Assembly: GCA_029259775.1 (NCBI GenBank)
Contig: JAJDEN010000056.1
Location: 62,001 to 126,000 of the forward strand
Direction of reading: 5' to 3'
From: Planctomycetota bacterium
Lineage (GTDB): Bacteria; Planctomycetota; PLA2; JAEUHO01
DNA length: 64,000 bases
This document shows positions 50,819 to 59,344 of this stretch, in pieces; positions within the stretch are counted from its first letter, which is position 1, and every line of letters starts with the position of its first letter. The translations under genes and the position numbers were made by a program. The notes below the pieces were generated by a model. That model worked only from the letters and a program-made list of their open reading frames with translations, ran no database searches and was not told the origin of the DNA.

Positions 50819-52039
50819 ATGACGACGACAACGATCGACCTGGCCGCCATTCGCGCCCGTTTCCCGGCCCTCGCCGGCCCGACCGTGCTGCTCGAGAACG
50901 CGGGCGGCTCGCAGGTGCCCGAGGTCGTGGCGGACGCGATGCACGCCTACCTACGCGACACCTACGTGCAACTGGGCGCGGACTACGGCCTCTCCAAGCG
51001 CTGCACGGAGGTCGTGCAGCAGGCCCACGACGACGTCCGGGTGCTCATGAACGGCGAGGGCATCGGCGAGGTCGTGCTCGGTCCCTCGTCCTCGCAGCTC
51101 TGCCGGATGCTGGCGGACTGCTACGCCGAGGTCGTGCAGCCCGGCGACGAGATCGTCGTGGCGGAGTCCGGGCACGAAGCCAACGTGGGTCCCTGGTTGC
51201 GCCTCGAGAAGCAGGGCGCGGTCATCCGCTGGTGGCGCGTGGACGCCGAGACCGGCAGCTCGACCGTGGACGGGCTGCGTGCGGTACTCAGCGAGAAGAC
51301 GCGCCTCGTGACGTTCCCACATGTGTCGAACCTGCTGGGCGAGATCGTGGACGTCGCGGCGGCAACTGCCGCCGCGCACGCCGTTGGCGCGCGCGTCGTC
51401 GTCGATGGTGTGGCCTTCGCACCGCACCGCGCGATGGACGTCAAGGCGTGGGGTGTCGACTGGTACGGCTACTCGACCTACAAGGTCTACGGCCCGCACA
51501 TGGGCGCCCTGTTCGGCCGCACCGATGCGTTCGCCGAGCTCGAGGGGCCGAACCACTTCTTCGTGTCGCGCGACGACGTGCCCTACAAGTTCGAGCTCGG
51601 CGGTTGCTCGCACGAGGGCTGCGCGGGACTCGTGGCGTTGGGTAGCTACCTGGGCTTCCTCGCCGGTCGCGCGAGCTACGATCGCCGCACCGTCGAAGAG
51701 GCGTTCGCAGTCATGGCGGTCCACGAGCGTCCGCTGCAGGAGCGCCTGGTCGCCTACGTGGATGCTCACCCGCGCGTCCGTCTCGTCGGGCCCCGGCACG
51801 GCGGAGCGGAGCGCGTGAGCACGATCAGCTTCCTGCACGCGAGCAAGACGTCGCGTGAGATCTCGCTGGCAGCCAACGCGCAGGACATCGGCATCCGTCA
51901 CGGGCACATGTACGCCCATCGCCTCTGCACCGCGCTCGGCATCGAACCCGAGGACGGCGTCGTCCGTGTGAGCTTCGTGCACTACAACAGCCCCGCCGAC
52001 GTCGAGCGCCTGATCGAGGTGCTCGATGCGGTCCTGTAG
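50819..52039 (+). CDS. cysteine desulfurase-like class V aminotransferase
   Basis: A 406-residue PLP enzyme of the cysteine desulfurase-like group (TIGR01976 type). Features: FLENAGGSQVP-like start (LLENAGGSQVPE), ESGHEANVGPW, VVDGVAFAPH and the PLP lysine in STYKVYGPHMG. Related enzymes act as desulfurases, selenocysteine lyases or isopenicillin-epimerase-like enzymes; it cannot be assigned further. Given several selenoproteins nearby, a selenocysteine lyase role is conceivable but only inferred. The gene diverges from the GNAT gene. Confidence 0.85.
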   Translation: MTTTTIDLAAIRARFPALAGPTVLLENAGGSQVPEVVADAMHAYLRDTYVQLGADYGLSKRCTEVVQQAHDDVRVLMNGEGIGEVVLGPSSSQLCRMLADCYAEVVQPGDEIVVAESGHEANVGPWLRLEKQGAVIRWWRVDAETGSSTVDGLRAVLSEKTRLVTFPHVSNLLGEIVDVAAATAAAHAVGARVVVDGVAFAPHRAMDVKAWGVDWYGYSTYKVYGPHMGALFGRTDAFAELEGPNHFFVSRDDVPYKFELGGCSHEGCAGLVALGSYLGFLAGRASYDRRTVEEAFAVMAVHERPLQERLVAYVDAHPRVRLVGPRHGGAERVSTISFLHASKTSREISLAANAQDIGIRHGHMYAHRLCTALGIEPEDGVVRVSFVHYNSPADVERLIEVLDAVL

Positions 52040-52063
52040 CGCGCTGTCGTCGACGGAAGGGCG

Positions 52064-52606
52064 TTAACGGAACGCGTCCAGCGCGGCGTGCAGGTAGATG
52101 CGCGCCGCGTCCTGCCAGGCGTTGCCGCTGAGCGGATCGTTCCAGATCGAGCGATTCACGTACGCGACGCCCTTCGCCGGCTCGCCCAGGGCGCGATCGT
52201 AGATCTTGTAGCCGATGAAGCGCTGCGCGCGGGCGTAGTCGCGATGCTCGTTCGGAATCGCGCGCCAGATGGTGAGCGCCTCCTCAGGCTTGCCCTGGGC
52301 CAGGCGCCTGAGGCCCAGGCCGAACACGCCCTGGCCGTGGAGGATGTCCACGGCCCGTGCGATCCGTACGGCCTTCGGCTCGCGCCGGGGGGCCGCAGCG
52401 CGGGTCCTGAGCGCAGCCTCCGCGGCCTGGTCGCGCCGGATCACCTCCCCGAGCGTGACGACGGTGCCGTCCTCCATCTGCAGGGGCAGCGCGAGGTCGG
52501 CTTCGGTGACCTCGGGCATGCCGGGGGTGAGCGCGTTCACGGCGATGACCAGCAGCGCCATGCTGAACAGGAACACGTGGATGACGATCTTGACAGGCTT
52601 CTTCAT
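52064..52606 (-). CDS. membrane-anchored hypothetical with TPR-like helices
   Basis: A 180-residue protein with one N-terminal TM (about 7-25). Residues 80-175 are helical with TPR-like spacing (KPEEALTIWRAIPNEHRDYA, AKGVAYVNRSIWNDPLSG). Likely periplasmic facing. Not recognised as a known family. It lies downstream of the 191-residue hypothetical on the same strand. Confidence 0.65.
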   Translation of the reverse strand: MKKPVKIVIHVFLFSMALLVIAVNALTPGMPEVTEADLALPLQMEDGTVVTLGEVIRRDQAAEAALRTRAAAPRREPKAVRIARAVDILHGQGVFGLGLRRLAQGKPEEALTIWRAIPNEHRDYARAQRFIGYKIYDRALGEPAKGVAYVNRSIWNDPLSGNAWQDAARIYLHAALDAFR

Positions 52607-52655
52607 GGTGGCCTCCGCACCTCAGGACGCGTCGTCCCCAGGAAGTTACACCCCG

Positions 52656-53231
52656 CTAGATGGGCCGCGCCGGCCCCGCTTCCCGCATCCATTTGTTGAA
52701 GGTCTTCGTGTACTGGTCGTCGACGCTGATCTTGAAGATCTCGCTGATCTCGAGGTCGTAGACGTCTTCCCAGTTGCCCTCGGCGTCGTAGCACTGCAGG
52801 CCGAACGTATCGCCGTCGACGTAGGCGACGGGCCCCACGTAGAAGGCCGAGGCGAGTTCCTCGTCCTCGTCCTCGAACAGGATCTCGAGGCCGGGCCAGA
52901 TGTCGCGCTGCTTGAGCTCGTAGAGCACCTGCGTGAGGTCTTCACACTGGTTGAGCCAGATCGGGCTGCGCGCCTTGCGCGTGGCGCCGGCATGGCGCAG
53001 CACGGCGTTGCCGGCCCGCTCGAATTTGCCGTCCCGGTAGCCGGTCACGACACGCTTCGGCAGGACGACCACCCCGTCAAAGGCGAACTCGAACTCCTCG
53101 CGCAGCACGATGAACCCCGGCTGGATGGCCGTGACGACCCCGTCGATGCTGTCCTTGTCGGGATGCAGCGTCTTGAGGCGGATCTGCCACGTCTCATCGA
53201 GTGACTTGCGGTACTTGGTCGCGAGGCTCAT
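52656..53231 (-). CDS. hypothetical soluble protein, acidic
   Basis: A 191-residue protein with a beta-rich, acidic profile (FIVLREEFEFAFDG, ILFEDEDEELAS) and no TM. Start ATG 53231 is chosen as the first methionine before the protein-like region (MSLATKYRKSLDE); upstream residues are Arg/Pro/Ser-rich. No family recognised. It precedes the TPR-like gene on the same strand. Confidence 0.65.
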   Translation of the reverse strand: MSLATKYRKSLDETWQIRLKTLHPDKDSIDGVVTAIQPGFIVLREEFEFAFDGVVVLPKRVVTGYRDGKFERAGNAVLRHAGATRKARSPIWLNQCEDLTQVLYELKQRDIWPGLEILFEDEDEELASAFYVGPVAYVDGDTFGLQCYDAEGNWEDVYDLEISEIFKISVDDQYTKTFNKWMREAGPARPI

Positions 53232-53289
53232 GCGAGCGGCATTGAACACCGGGGTACCCGCGCCGTACCAGCGCTTCCCCCGTAAGCGC

Positions 53290-53598
53290 CTACGCTTCGT
53301 CCGGGCGGCGCCGGCTGGCCGTCCACACGAGGACGATGACGCCGAAGGACACGAACCAGAAGCCCACCGAGAGCAGGGTGCCCAGGGGGTTGATGCGCCA
53401 TCCGGCCTCGATCCCATGTTCCGGCCACGCAGGATGGGACTCGAAGATCGTGAAGGGGCCGCCGCGGCTCGTCCAGACGTGGTCCCCGCTGAGGCCGCCG
53501 CCGTAGGCGTTGACCGAAACCTCGGCCACGCCCATGATCACGCCGCTCACCGCCATGGCGACCACGAGCACCAGCAGGACACGCACCTTCACGCTCAT
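53290..53598 (-). CDS. small two-TM membrane protein
   Basis: A 102-residue protein with TM helices at about 5-27 and 70-93 and a 40-residue loop, probably periplasmic. The pattern resembles small inner-membrane proteins of unknown function. Confidence 0.6.
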   Translation of the reverse strand: MSVKVRVLLVLVVAMAVSGVIMGVAEVSVNAYGGGLSGDHVWTSRGGPFTIFESHPAWPEHGIEAGWRINPLGTLLSVGFWFVSFGVIVLVWTASRRRPDEA

Positions 53599-53666
53599 GA
53601 CGAGACTCCTCCGGCCCCGAGGGTAGCAGCCGGAGGTCCCTCGGCAGAGCGGGTACGATCTTCCGC

Positions 53667-54164
53667 ATGATCACCACCGAACAACTGCTCGAAGGCTGCG
53701 CACACGAGACGCGCATCATCCAACTCCTGGCGACGAAGATGCCCGCTGGCGGCCTCGACTACCGCCCGACGCCCGGCCAGCGCTCGATGCTCGAGCTCAT
53801 GCAGTACATGACGTACATGGCGGCCCTGCCGGCGGCGCGCGAGATCGACGGCGACTGGGGGCGGCGGGAGCAGCTCGTGCCCGCTGGGGAGGCGGTCACG
53901 GCCGCGTCGTTCCACCAGGCCATGGACGCGCAGTTGGACTTCGTGCGCGCGGAGGTGGCCAAGACCGACGGACGTGATTTCGCGGACGGAACGACCCTTC
54001 CGTGGGGCACGCCATGCACGCTGGGCGAGTTCCTCGTGCACTGCATCCTGAAGACGTACGCCGTCTACAAGATGCAGTTCTTCCTCTACCTGAAATCTGC
54101 CGGCGCGACCGAGCTGGGCAGCATGCAGTGCTGGGCCGGGATCGACCCGCCGCCTCAGCCGTAG
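53667..54164 (+). CDS. DinB/DfsB-like metal-dependent protein
   Basis: A 165-residue four-helix-bundle protein with the DinB-like start (TEQLLEGCAHETRIIQLLATKM ... DYRPTPGQRSMLELMQYM) and FLVHCILKTYAVYKMQ. His residues (H14, H about 132) fit the family's metal site. DinB-like enzymes catalyse mycothiol/bacillithiol-type transfers or related thiol chemistry. ATG 53667; it diverges from the two-TM protein gene at 53290-53598, with 68 bp between starts. Confidence 0.75.
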   Translation: MITTEQLLEGCAHETRIIQLLATKMPAGGLDYRPTPGQRSMLELMQYMTYMAALPAAREIDGDWGRREQLVPAGEAVTAASFHQAMDAQLDFVRAEVAKTDGRDFADGTTLPWGTPCTLGEFLVHCILKTYAVYKMQFFLYLKSAGATELGSMQCWAGIDPPPQP

Positions 54165-54256
54165 CCGGACGCTCCAGAAAAGGCCTCAGGGCCCTAGTTA
54201 CGTGCGGATTACGCGAAAATGACCTCCGGGTGGTGCCCGGCATCCACCCTGTCTCC

Positions 54257-55615
54257 ATGCGTACCCCCGTCTCCGTGTCGCTCGTGCTCGTCCTCCTGCT
54301 CGCGACAACGGGCTGCCTACGCTGGCCGAGCGAGCCGCGCGAAGAGCGCCAGGAGGCCACGGTGCGGATCGACCCCATCGTCGGAACCGATGCCCTGGAG
54401 GGTCCGGTGTACGTGGTCGAGGCACGCATCCGGACCGTGGGCCGGGGCGATGGGATGAAGCTGACGTCCCCCCAGATCGCCGTGCGGCCGTACGAGCGAT
54501 CCAACGTATCGGTCATCAACCAGCTCTCGTTCGTGCAGGACTACGACACCGAGTTCTCGAAGGGCGCCTACATCGCCGATCCGATCATCGGCATCCTGCA
54601 GGACGGCGTCGCCTTGGATCTGCTCGTCGCACCGGTGCGCGGTACCGAGGGCTCGGCCTGGGTGGCCTTCCAGGCCTCGGCGGCCGATCTGCGGAAGCCG
54701 ATGCGACGACGCCGTGTGCACTTTGCGAGCAAGGGTCGTCCCGGCTGCGTGCAACTGCCGGACGTGGAGCTCGGCCGATCCAGCGGCGTCCGCCAGGCCA
54801 GGCTCGGTGCCTTCTCGCGGCTGGCCTTGCTGCCCATGCCCGACGGTCACGGCGAGTTCCAGATCGACGTACGGCTGCGCGCCGTCGGCGATGTCGCGAG
54901 TGTGCCGCGCAAGACGGCTGACGACGAAGCTCCGCCGACGCCCAAGCTCAGGCAGAACGACGACAGTTCCATGGGTAGGGACTTGCACGGACCCGACGTG
55001 GACCTGCGCGCCATGCTGGCGAGCGCCGAAGCCGCTCCCGCAGGCCGCCAGACCCTGCGTCTGCAGTTCATCGTCCTCTTGGGTGAACCCAAGAACCCGC
55101 TTCAGGGCGACCACGTCCAGGTACCCGCGGCGGCCGCCAAGGAGTTCCTGCGCGGCGTACGAACCCGCGACGTCCAGACGTTCGAACTCACGTCCCTGGC
55201 CGTCGAGGGCGCCGGCGTGAGTTCCCTCGAGCAGCACGCCTACGTGCAGGACTACGACCTCGCCGCGCCTCTCGAGAAGCTGCGCCGCGCGAAGCAGCCG
55301 CTGCCCGCCGGACCGCTGGCCTACCACCCGGTGATCGGCTCCATCGCCGAGGGGCGCTCCGCGCACGTCACGCGCGACGAGACAGGCCTGCGCCTCGCGA
55401 TCACCTGGGCCGACATGCCCACGATGCCGACCTTCCGCACGACCCTCGACAGGGGACCGAGCGTCGAGATCGGACTCCCCGAACTGCGGCTTCTCCAGTC
55501 GAAGCACGAGCTTCGGCCGGGCCGTCATCTCGTACCGCTTGGCAACACCATCGAGACCGTTGGCCGCTCGGACGTCGTACGGCCGCTGGCCGTCTGGATC
55601 GACTACCAGCCGTAG
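54257..55615 (+). CDS. lipoprotein with two secretin-like segments
   Basis: A 452-residue lipoprotein (lipobox LATTGC). Two related blocks each carry a SFVQDYD or AYVQDYD sequence and then a DPIIGILQDG or HPVIGSIAEG segment leading to hydrophobic strands (about 95-135 and 330-375). These resemble parts of secretin (GspD/PilQ) sequences in planctomycetes; that relation is inferred. The protein is probably periplasmic or outer-membrane attached. Its last 13 bases overlap the convergent selenoprotein 3 gene. Confidence 0.6.
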   Translation: MRTPVSVSLVLVLLLATTGCLRWPSEPREERQEATVRIDPIVGTDALEGPVYVVEARIRTVGRGDGMKLTSPQIAVRPYERSNVSVINQLSFVQDYDTEFSKGAYIADPIIGILQDGVALDLLVAPVRGTEGSAWVAFQASAADLRKPMRRRRVHFASKGRPGCVQLPDVELGRSSGVRQARLGAFSRLALLPMPDGHGEFQIDVRLRAVGDVASVPRKTADDEAPPTPKLRQNDDSSMGRDLHGPDVDLRAMLASAEAAPAGRQTLRLQFIVLLGEPKNPLQGDHVQVPAAAAKEFLRGVRTRDVQTFELTSLAVEGAGVSSLEQHAYVQDYDLAAPLEKLRRAKQPLPAGPLAYHPVIGSIAEGRSAHVTRDETGLRLAITWADMPTMPTFRTTLDRGPSVEIGLPELRLLQSKHELRPGRHLVPLGNTIETVGRSDVVRPLAVWIDYQP

Positions 55616-56883
55616 GCACCCATCTCGGCGGGCGCGACGCGGTTGCCTGGATCGTTGGCGTCGAAGACGATCGCGAACCCGATCGGCGTCTCATCGAGAT
55701 CGTCGTGGCGGAAGTTGTAGCGGGTCTGGCCCCAGCGCGTGCCCACGGCGGTCAGCTCGAACGTGACGAAGCGCCTCGTCTTCGTGTCGTACGTCGCCGT
55801 GCCCAGCATGCCTGTCTGCACGCCGCGGCTGTGGCGTCCGTGGCCGGCCACGCTGTCGAACGCGCCGGCCTTCGGCCAGACGCCCGCCGTGGTGGCGCGA
55901 CTCGAACCTTCGAAGCTCACCGTCACGAGGTGCTTCGCCACGTTGGTGACCGTGGTGCGCAGCGAGGCGATCTGCACGTGGCTGGCCGCGTACCCATTCG
56001 TCTGACCGCGGACGTTGTCGACGAGGTTGTGGCGGACCAGCCGCTGCACCATGGCGGCGGGCCAGTCGACAGCGCGTCCCTTGGCCAAGCGAGAAGGCAG
56101 CAACGTGCGCGCCTCGGCCTGGCGGAACCACAGCGAGTCCACGTTCCACGCCGCGGAGCGCCAGTCGCTGGGCAGCGCCTTGTGCTTGCCCGCCTTGCGC
56201 GGCATGTCGCGCGCGAAGACGCGCAGCGGCAGCCCATCCTCCGGATACTGCCGCTCGCGACGCTGGATCTCGTCCCGCCGCTTGGCGGGGTCGTAGGCGA
56301 GCAGGCGTTCCTTGGCCGGCATCGCCTTCCACTCCGCGAGCGCCTCGCGCAGCATGCGCTCCATGCGCCGGGGGTCGGTCGTGTTGACCGAAGCAAGGAA
56401 CTTGCCCGACGGCGTGCAGCAGTAGATCCCCTGCCTCGTCGTCCCATGCGCATTGGGGCCGCCGTAGTGCCCCTCCTCGCAGAAGCCCTGGAAGTGCAGG
56501 CAGTCAAGCTCCTTGCGGTTGTGCAGCCGCCATACCTCGTCCGCCGCGGGGACGAACTGCTTGGCGAGCTTCTGGAGCTTGGGGTCGGACCAGCAGACCT
56601 GCCGGCCACGCACACCGTTGTTTCATGTGCAGGCCAGCGCGTGCCCGTTCATCGCCCAGAGCAGGATCGGCTTCTTCGCGCGCTGCGCTTCGATGACGGC
56701 GTCCCAATGCGTTGCGCGCCAGGGGATCTTCGTCCACGCGAGGTCGGCCTTGTCCGGAAGGACGTGGGCCAGCACGCGCTTGTGGTCGTGGCTCGGCTTG
56801 GGCTTGGGATCGGCTGCGGAGGCGACGGCCGCTGAAGCGGACACAAGCAGGACGAAGGCAAGCGAGCGGCGCGCGTGGAACAT
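55603..56883 (-). CDS. secreted thioredoxin-like selenoprotein (Sec at residue 87, CxU motif)
   Basis: Reading the TGA (56625-56623) as Sec gives 426 residues with a signal peptide (about 1-23) and a thioredoxin-like region containing NGHALACTUNNGV, then SDPKLQKLAKQF and ADEVWRL. From recollection of related planctomycete proteins this position should be cysteine (CTC), making CxU. The downstream part (about 220-426) is a second exported domain with FELTAVGT. A textbook SECIS hairpin follows at 23 nt. GAGG precedes ATG 56883. Conventional calls would split it into an 86-residue piece and a 336-residue piece. It is the third gene of an operon with tail-collar and DUF6916 genes. Confidence 0.87.
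56590..56605 (-). promoter_or_regulatory. bacterial SECIS-like hairpin of the thioredoxin-like gene
   Basis: Stem CCGGCA/TGCTGG (6 bp, one G-U pair) around a GGTC loop. The core GCAGGTCTGC is the same as in the E. coli fdhF SECIS as I recall it. The loop starts 23 nucleotides after the TGA. Confidence 0.82.
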
Positions 56884-56891
56884 CCGAACCC

Positions 56892-57413
56892 TCAGTTGCG
56901 CGACGGGAAGACGCCCTGCAGCGCGATGATGAAGTTGATGCTCAGGTAGGGCTGGCGTATGTCGACAGGTGCGCCGGTGCCCGAGTCCCCCACCGTGCCC
57001 GTGGCGAACTGCACGTCACTGGCCCCGGTGCTGTAGATCTGCTCCCCGGTCGGGGAGACCGCCGGGACGGCACCACTCGGATCGCTCACGTCGCCCGTGG
57101 CCGTGGAGCCGTTCAGGGGATGCGAGTGCGGGGGCATCTGCCCAGGGTTGAGCGCCACCTCGTTCGCGCCGGCCCTCTCGCCGAGGCGGACCTGCGGCAG
57201 ACCAGGGCCCGTGCCCGCGTGCACCGGCACGCGGCCGCGCAGATCGGGCAAGGCGAACGTCGTGCGCCCGTCGCCGCCGTAGGTCGTGCCAAGCAGGCTG
57301 AACAGCGCGCTGTTCTGCGCGATGGGCAGGAGCTGGCCGTCGCAGAGCGCGTAGTTCCGCGGGGCGAAGTTGCCGGCAAACATGCGGATCTCACCGAGGA
57401 AGGGATCAGGCAT
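56892..57413 (-). CDS. tail-collar (MdpB/microcystin-dependent-protein-like) protein
   Basis: A 173-residue protein of the phage tail collar/MdpB family. Signatures: FLGEIRMFAGNFAPRNYALC, DGQLLPI, NSALFSLLGTTYGGDG, LPDLRGRVPVH and the ending QPYLSINFIIALQG. Bacterial forms occur as pairs or triplets and are not necessarily phage genes; no other phage gene is near. It follows the DUF6916 gene by 32 bp and precedes the selenoprotein by 8 bp. Confidence 0.9.
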   Translation of the reverse strand: MPDPFLGEIRMFAGNFAPRNYALCDGQLLPIAQNSALFSLLGTTYGGDGRTTFALPDLRGRVPVHAGTGPGLPQVRLGERAGANEVALNPGQMPPHSHPLNGSTATGDVSDPSGAVPAVSPTGEQIYSTGASDVQFATGTVGDSGTGAPVDIRQPYLSINFIIALQGVFPSRN

Positions 57414-57445
57414 CGTCGTTCTCGCAGATCTGTTTGGAGGACAGG

Positions 57446-57847
57446 CTAGTTGAAGTGAACGTCGTAGCTGCTGCCGCCGACGCGGAAGAGGTACATGTCG
57501 AGCGCGCCATGCGTCGGGTGCTCGAAGGTGTAGACGCCGTCCTCCTGGACGACGGTATCCGCACCGCTCCAGGCCAGACGGAAGGGGTCGCGAAAGCTCG
57601 GGCCGGGCACGAACACCGTGGACAGGTCCGTGCACGCATCGAGCTGGATCTGGCCCGTGCCGTGCGTCGGGTGTGTGACCTGCACCGCCTGCCCAACGAG
57701 GGTCGTGAAGTCGCCCTTGGCGAGGTTCGCCACGGGGAACGCCGTCCGCGTGAACGTGTCGCTACCGCCGCAGCCGACCAGGGCGCCGGCCGTGATGGCG
57801 CCAGCACCCTGGAGAAACGTGCGCCGCGTGAGGGGGGATCGCTTCAT
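57446..57847 (-). CDS. Tat-exported DUF6916 protein
   Basis: A 133-residue protein with a twin-arginine signal (SPLTRRTFLQGAGA) and lipobox-like GALVGC. The mature part matches the DUF6916 pattern: FTTLVGQAVQVTH, FRLAWSG, VYTFEHPTHGALDMYLFRVG and a final VHFN. DUF6916 proteins are commonly next to tail-collar proteins; they may form an exported complex. ATG 57847 follows the Tat motif start. Confidence 0.8.
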   Translation of the reverse strand: MKRSPLTRRTFLQGAGAITAGALVGCGGSDTFTRTAFPVANLAKGDFTTLVGQAVQVTHPTHGTGQIQLDACTDLSTVFVPGPSFRDPFRLAWSGADTVVQEDGVYTFEHPTHGALDMYLFRVGGSSYDVHFN

Positions 57848-57937
57848 GCCCTTGATGGATACGAGGAGCATTCGCCGATGTCAACGAGACCTTCCCGGAC
57901 GATCAGGACGTCCCGTAGGATGCGGGCGGAGGTGGCC

Positions 57938-58450
57938 ATGGCAGAGCTACGTGTCGTTCGCTGGGGCGTGGTCTTCGCGCTGCTGTCCGTCCTGTTCGGC
58001 TTCGGCATGGGTGCGTTGTTCGGCGCCAACGAAGAGGCGCTGAAGGCCGACCTCCAAGAGCGCGGCGAGGCCGCGCTCGCGACCGAGTACGCCGGCGACA
58101 AGGCAAAGATGACCGCGGTCGTGAAGAAGTCGTGGTCCTACTACAAGCGCGCCCATCTGCACGGCGGTGCCATCGGCGCCGTCGCCCTGGGCCTCTGCCT
58201 GCTCCTCGCCTCTCTTCAGCGGGTCGCGCGCCGCGTGCGCGCCCTTGCTGCGTTCGCGGCGGGCATTGGTGGACTCGGCTACGCCGTCTACTGGCTGCTG
58301 GCCGGCATGCTGGCACCGGGCATGGGCGGCACGGGCGCAGCCAAGGAGTCGCTCTCCTGGCTCGCCATCCCGATGTCGGGCCTCGTGATCGTCGGTCTTC
58401 TCACCACGCTGGCCCTCACGGTGAAGAGCCTCTTCCGTCGCGAAGCCTAG
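57938..58450 (+). CDS. hypothetical four-TM membrane protein
   Basis: A 170-residue inner-membrane protein with four TM helices and an amphipathic loop YYKRAHLHGGAIGAV between the first two. GGAGG lies five bases before ATG 57938. It resembles small membrane proteins with a conserved HLHGG motif; I do not recognise a named family. Confidence 0.65.
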   Translation: MAELRVVRWGVVFALLSVLFGFGMGALFGANEEALKADLQERGEAALATEYAGDKAKMTAVVKKSWSYYKRAHLHGGAIGAVALGLCLLLASLQRVARRVRALAAFAAGIGGLGYAVYWLLAGMLAPGMGGTGAAKESLSWLAIPMSGLVIVGLLTTLALTVKSLFRREA

Positions 58451-58460
58451 CCAACGAGGC

Positions 58461-59246
58461 CTAGTCGCCCAGGTACGGCACGTGCGCCAGACGTGAGCCC
58501 GGGACGGGGGTGATCTTGAACGGGTGCGTGTAGTCGACCGAGTTGGGTTTGGGCGGGCCCAACGAGCGCCGCTTGGCGAACGTCGGGAAGGCCGTCGCCC
58601 ACGCGTGGGTCGGATCGATGTAGTACCAGCGCCCGGCCACGTAGACCGCCACGTAGACGTGGCTCGCCGTCTTCGGCGCCCCGGCCTCCGTGTGGTGGGC
58701 GTACGCGATCGTGATCCGCTCCCGCGGGTAGGCCACGCGGCCGAGGACCGTGGCGAAGAGATGGGCCTTGGAGAAGCACGCCGCACAGACGAGCTTGCCG
58801 TGCTTGTTGTAGTAGCGCCCGTAGTCCGGCGCGGACGGCCAACCGTCGCGGGCCGACTTGATCGTCCCGAAGGCCTGGTTGTCGACACGTACCTTGCGCT
58901 GCCACCACGACCAGACCAAGCCGATGCGCCGCCAGAACTCCTCCTCGGTCGCCACCTTGGTGCGCGGTGCGCCCACGTCGCGCAGGAGGGCGTCCAGGTC
59001 CTTGCCCGCGCTGTCGTAGTCGCGCCAGATCCGCTTGGTGTCCGCCTGCACGTCGCCGCCGATCCGGACCCAGAAGTTCCAGTGCTTGCGGTAGCGCTGC
59101 ACACCCTCGTGCTTCGTGGGCATCGAGCGGTACAGGGGCTCCGAGGCGGCGGACGCGACGGGACGCGCGTGCGTCGTCCGCGTGGTGAGGCCGGCGATCA
59201 GCAGGAGAGGGATCGAGAGCAAGACGGTGAGCTTGGTGGGTGCCAT
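58461..59246 (-). CDS. exported transglutaminase-like protein
   Basis: A 261-residue protein with an N-terminal signal peptide (about 1-28). The catalytic triad of the transglutaminase-like fold is visible: Cys in KLVCAACFSKAHLF, His in TASHVYVAV and Asp in YYIDPTHAW. The fold is used for peptidase or amidase activity in secreted bacterial proteins. The gene is divergent from the candidate selenoprotein at 59.3 kb. Function otherwise unknown. Confidence 0.8.
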   Translation of the reverse strand: MAPTKLTVLLSIPLLLIAGLTTRTTHARPVASAASEPLYRSMPTKHEGVQRYRKHWNFWVRIGGDVQADTKRIWRDYDSAGKDLDALLRDVGAPRTKVATEEEFWRRIGLVWSWWQRKVRVDNQAFGTIKSARDGWPSAPDYGRYYNKHGKLVCAACFSKAHLFATVLGRVAYPRERITIAYAHHTEAGAPKTASHVYVAVYVAGRWYYIDPTHAWATAFPTFAKRRSLGPPKPNSVDYTHPFKITPVPGSRLAHVPYLGD

Positions 59247-59344
59247 GCGTTGGACCCTAGATGCCCGTCCCTTCGGCAGCGAGCCCCGGGGAGAGGAACG
59301 ACAACACGATCACGACAATCGCCGCCTCCGGTAGGCTCAGGGGC

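Noticed and set aside
56892..57847. Tail-collar and DUF6916 genes as a prophage remnant
   Set aside because: No other phage gene, integrase or attachment site; these families occur widely as ordinary bacterial genes and the pair is followed by a host-like selenoprotein.
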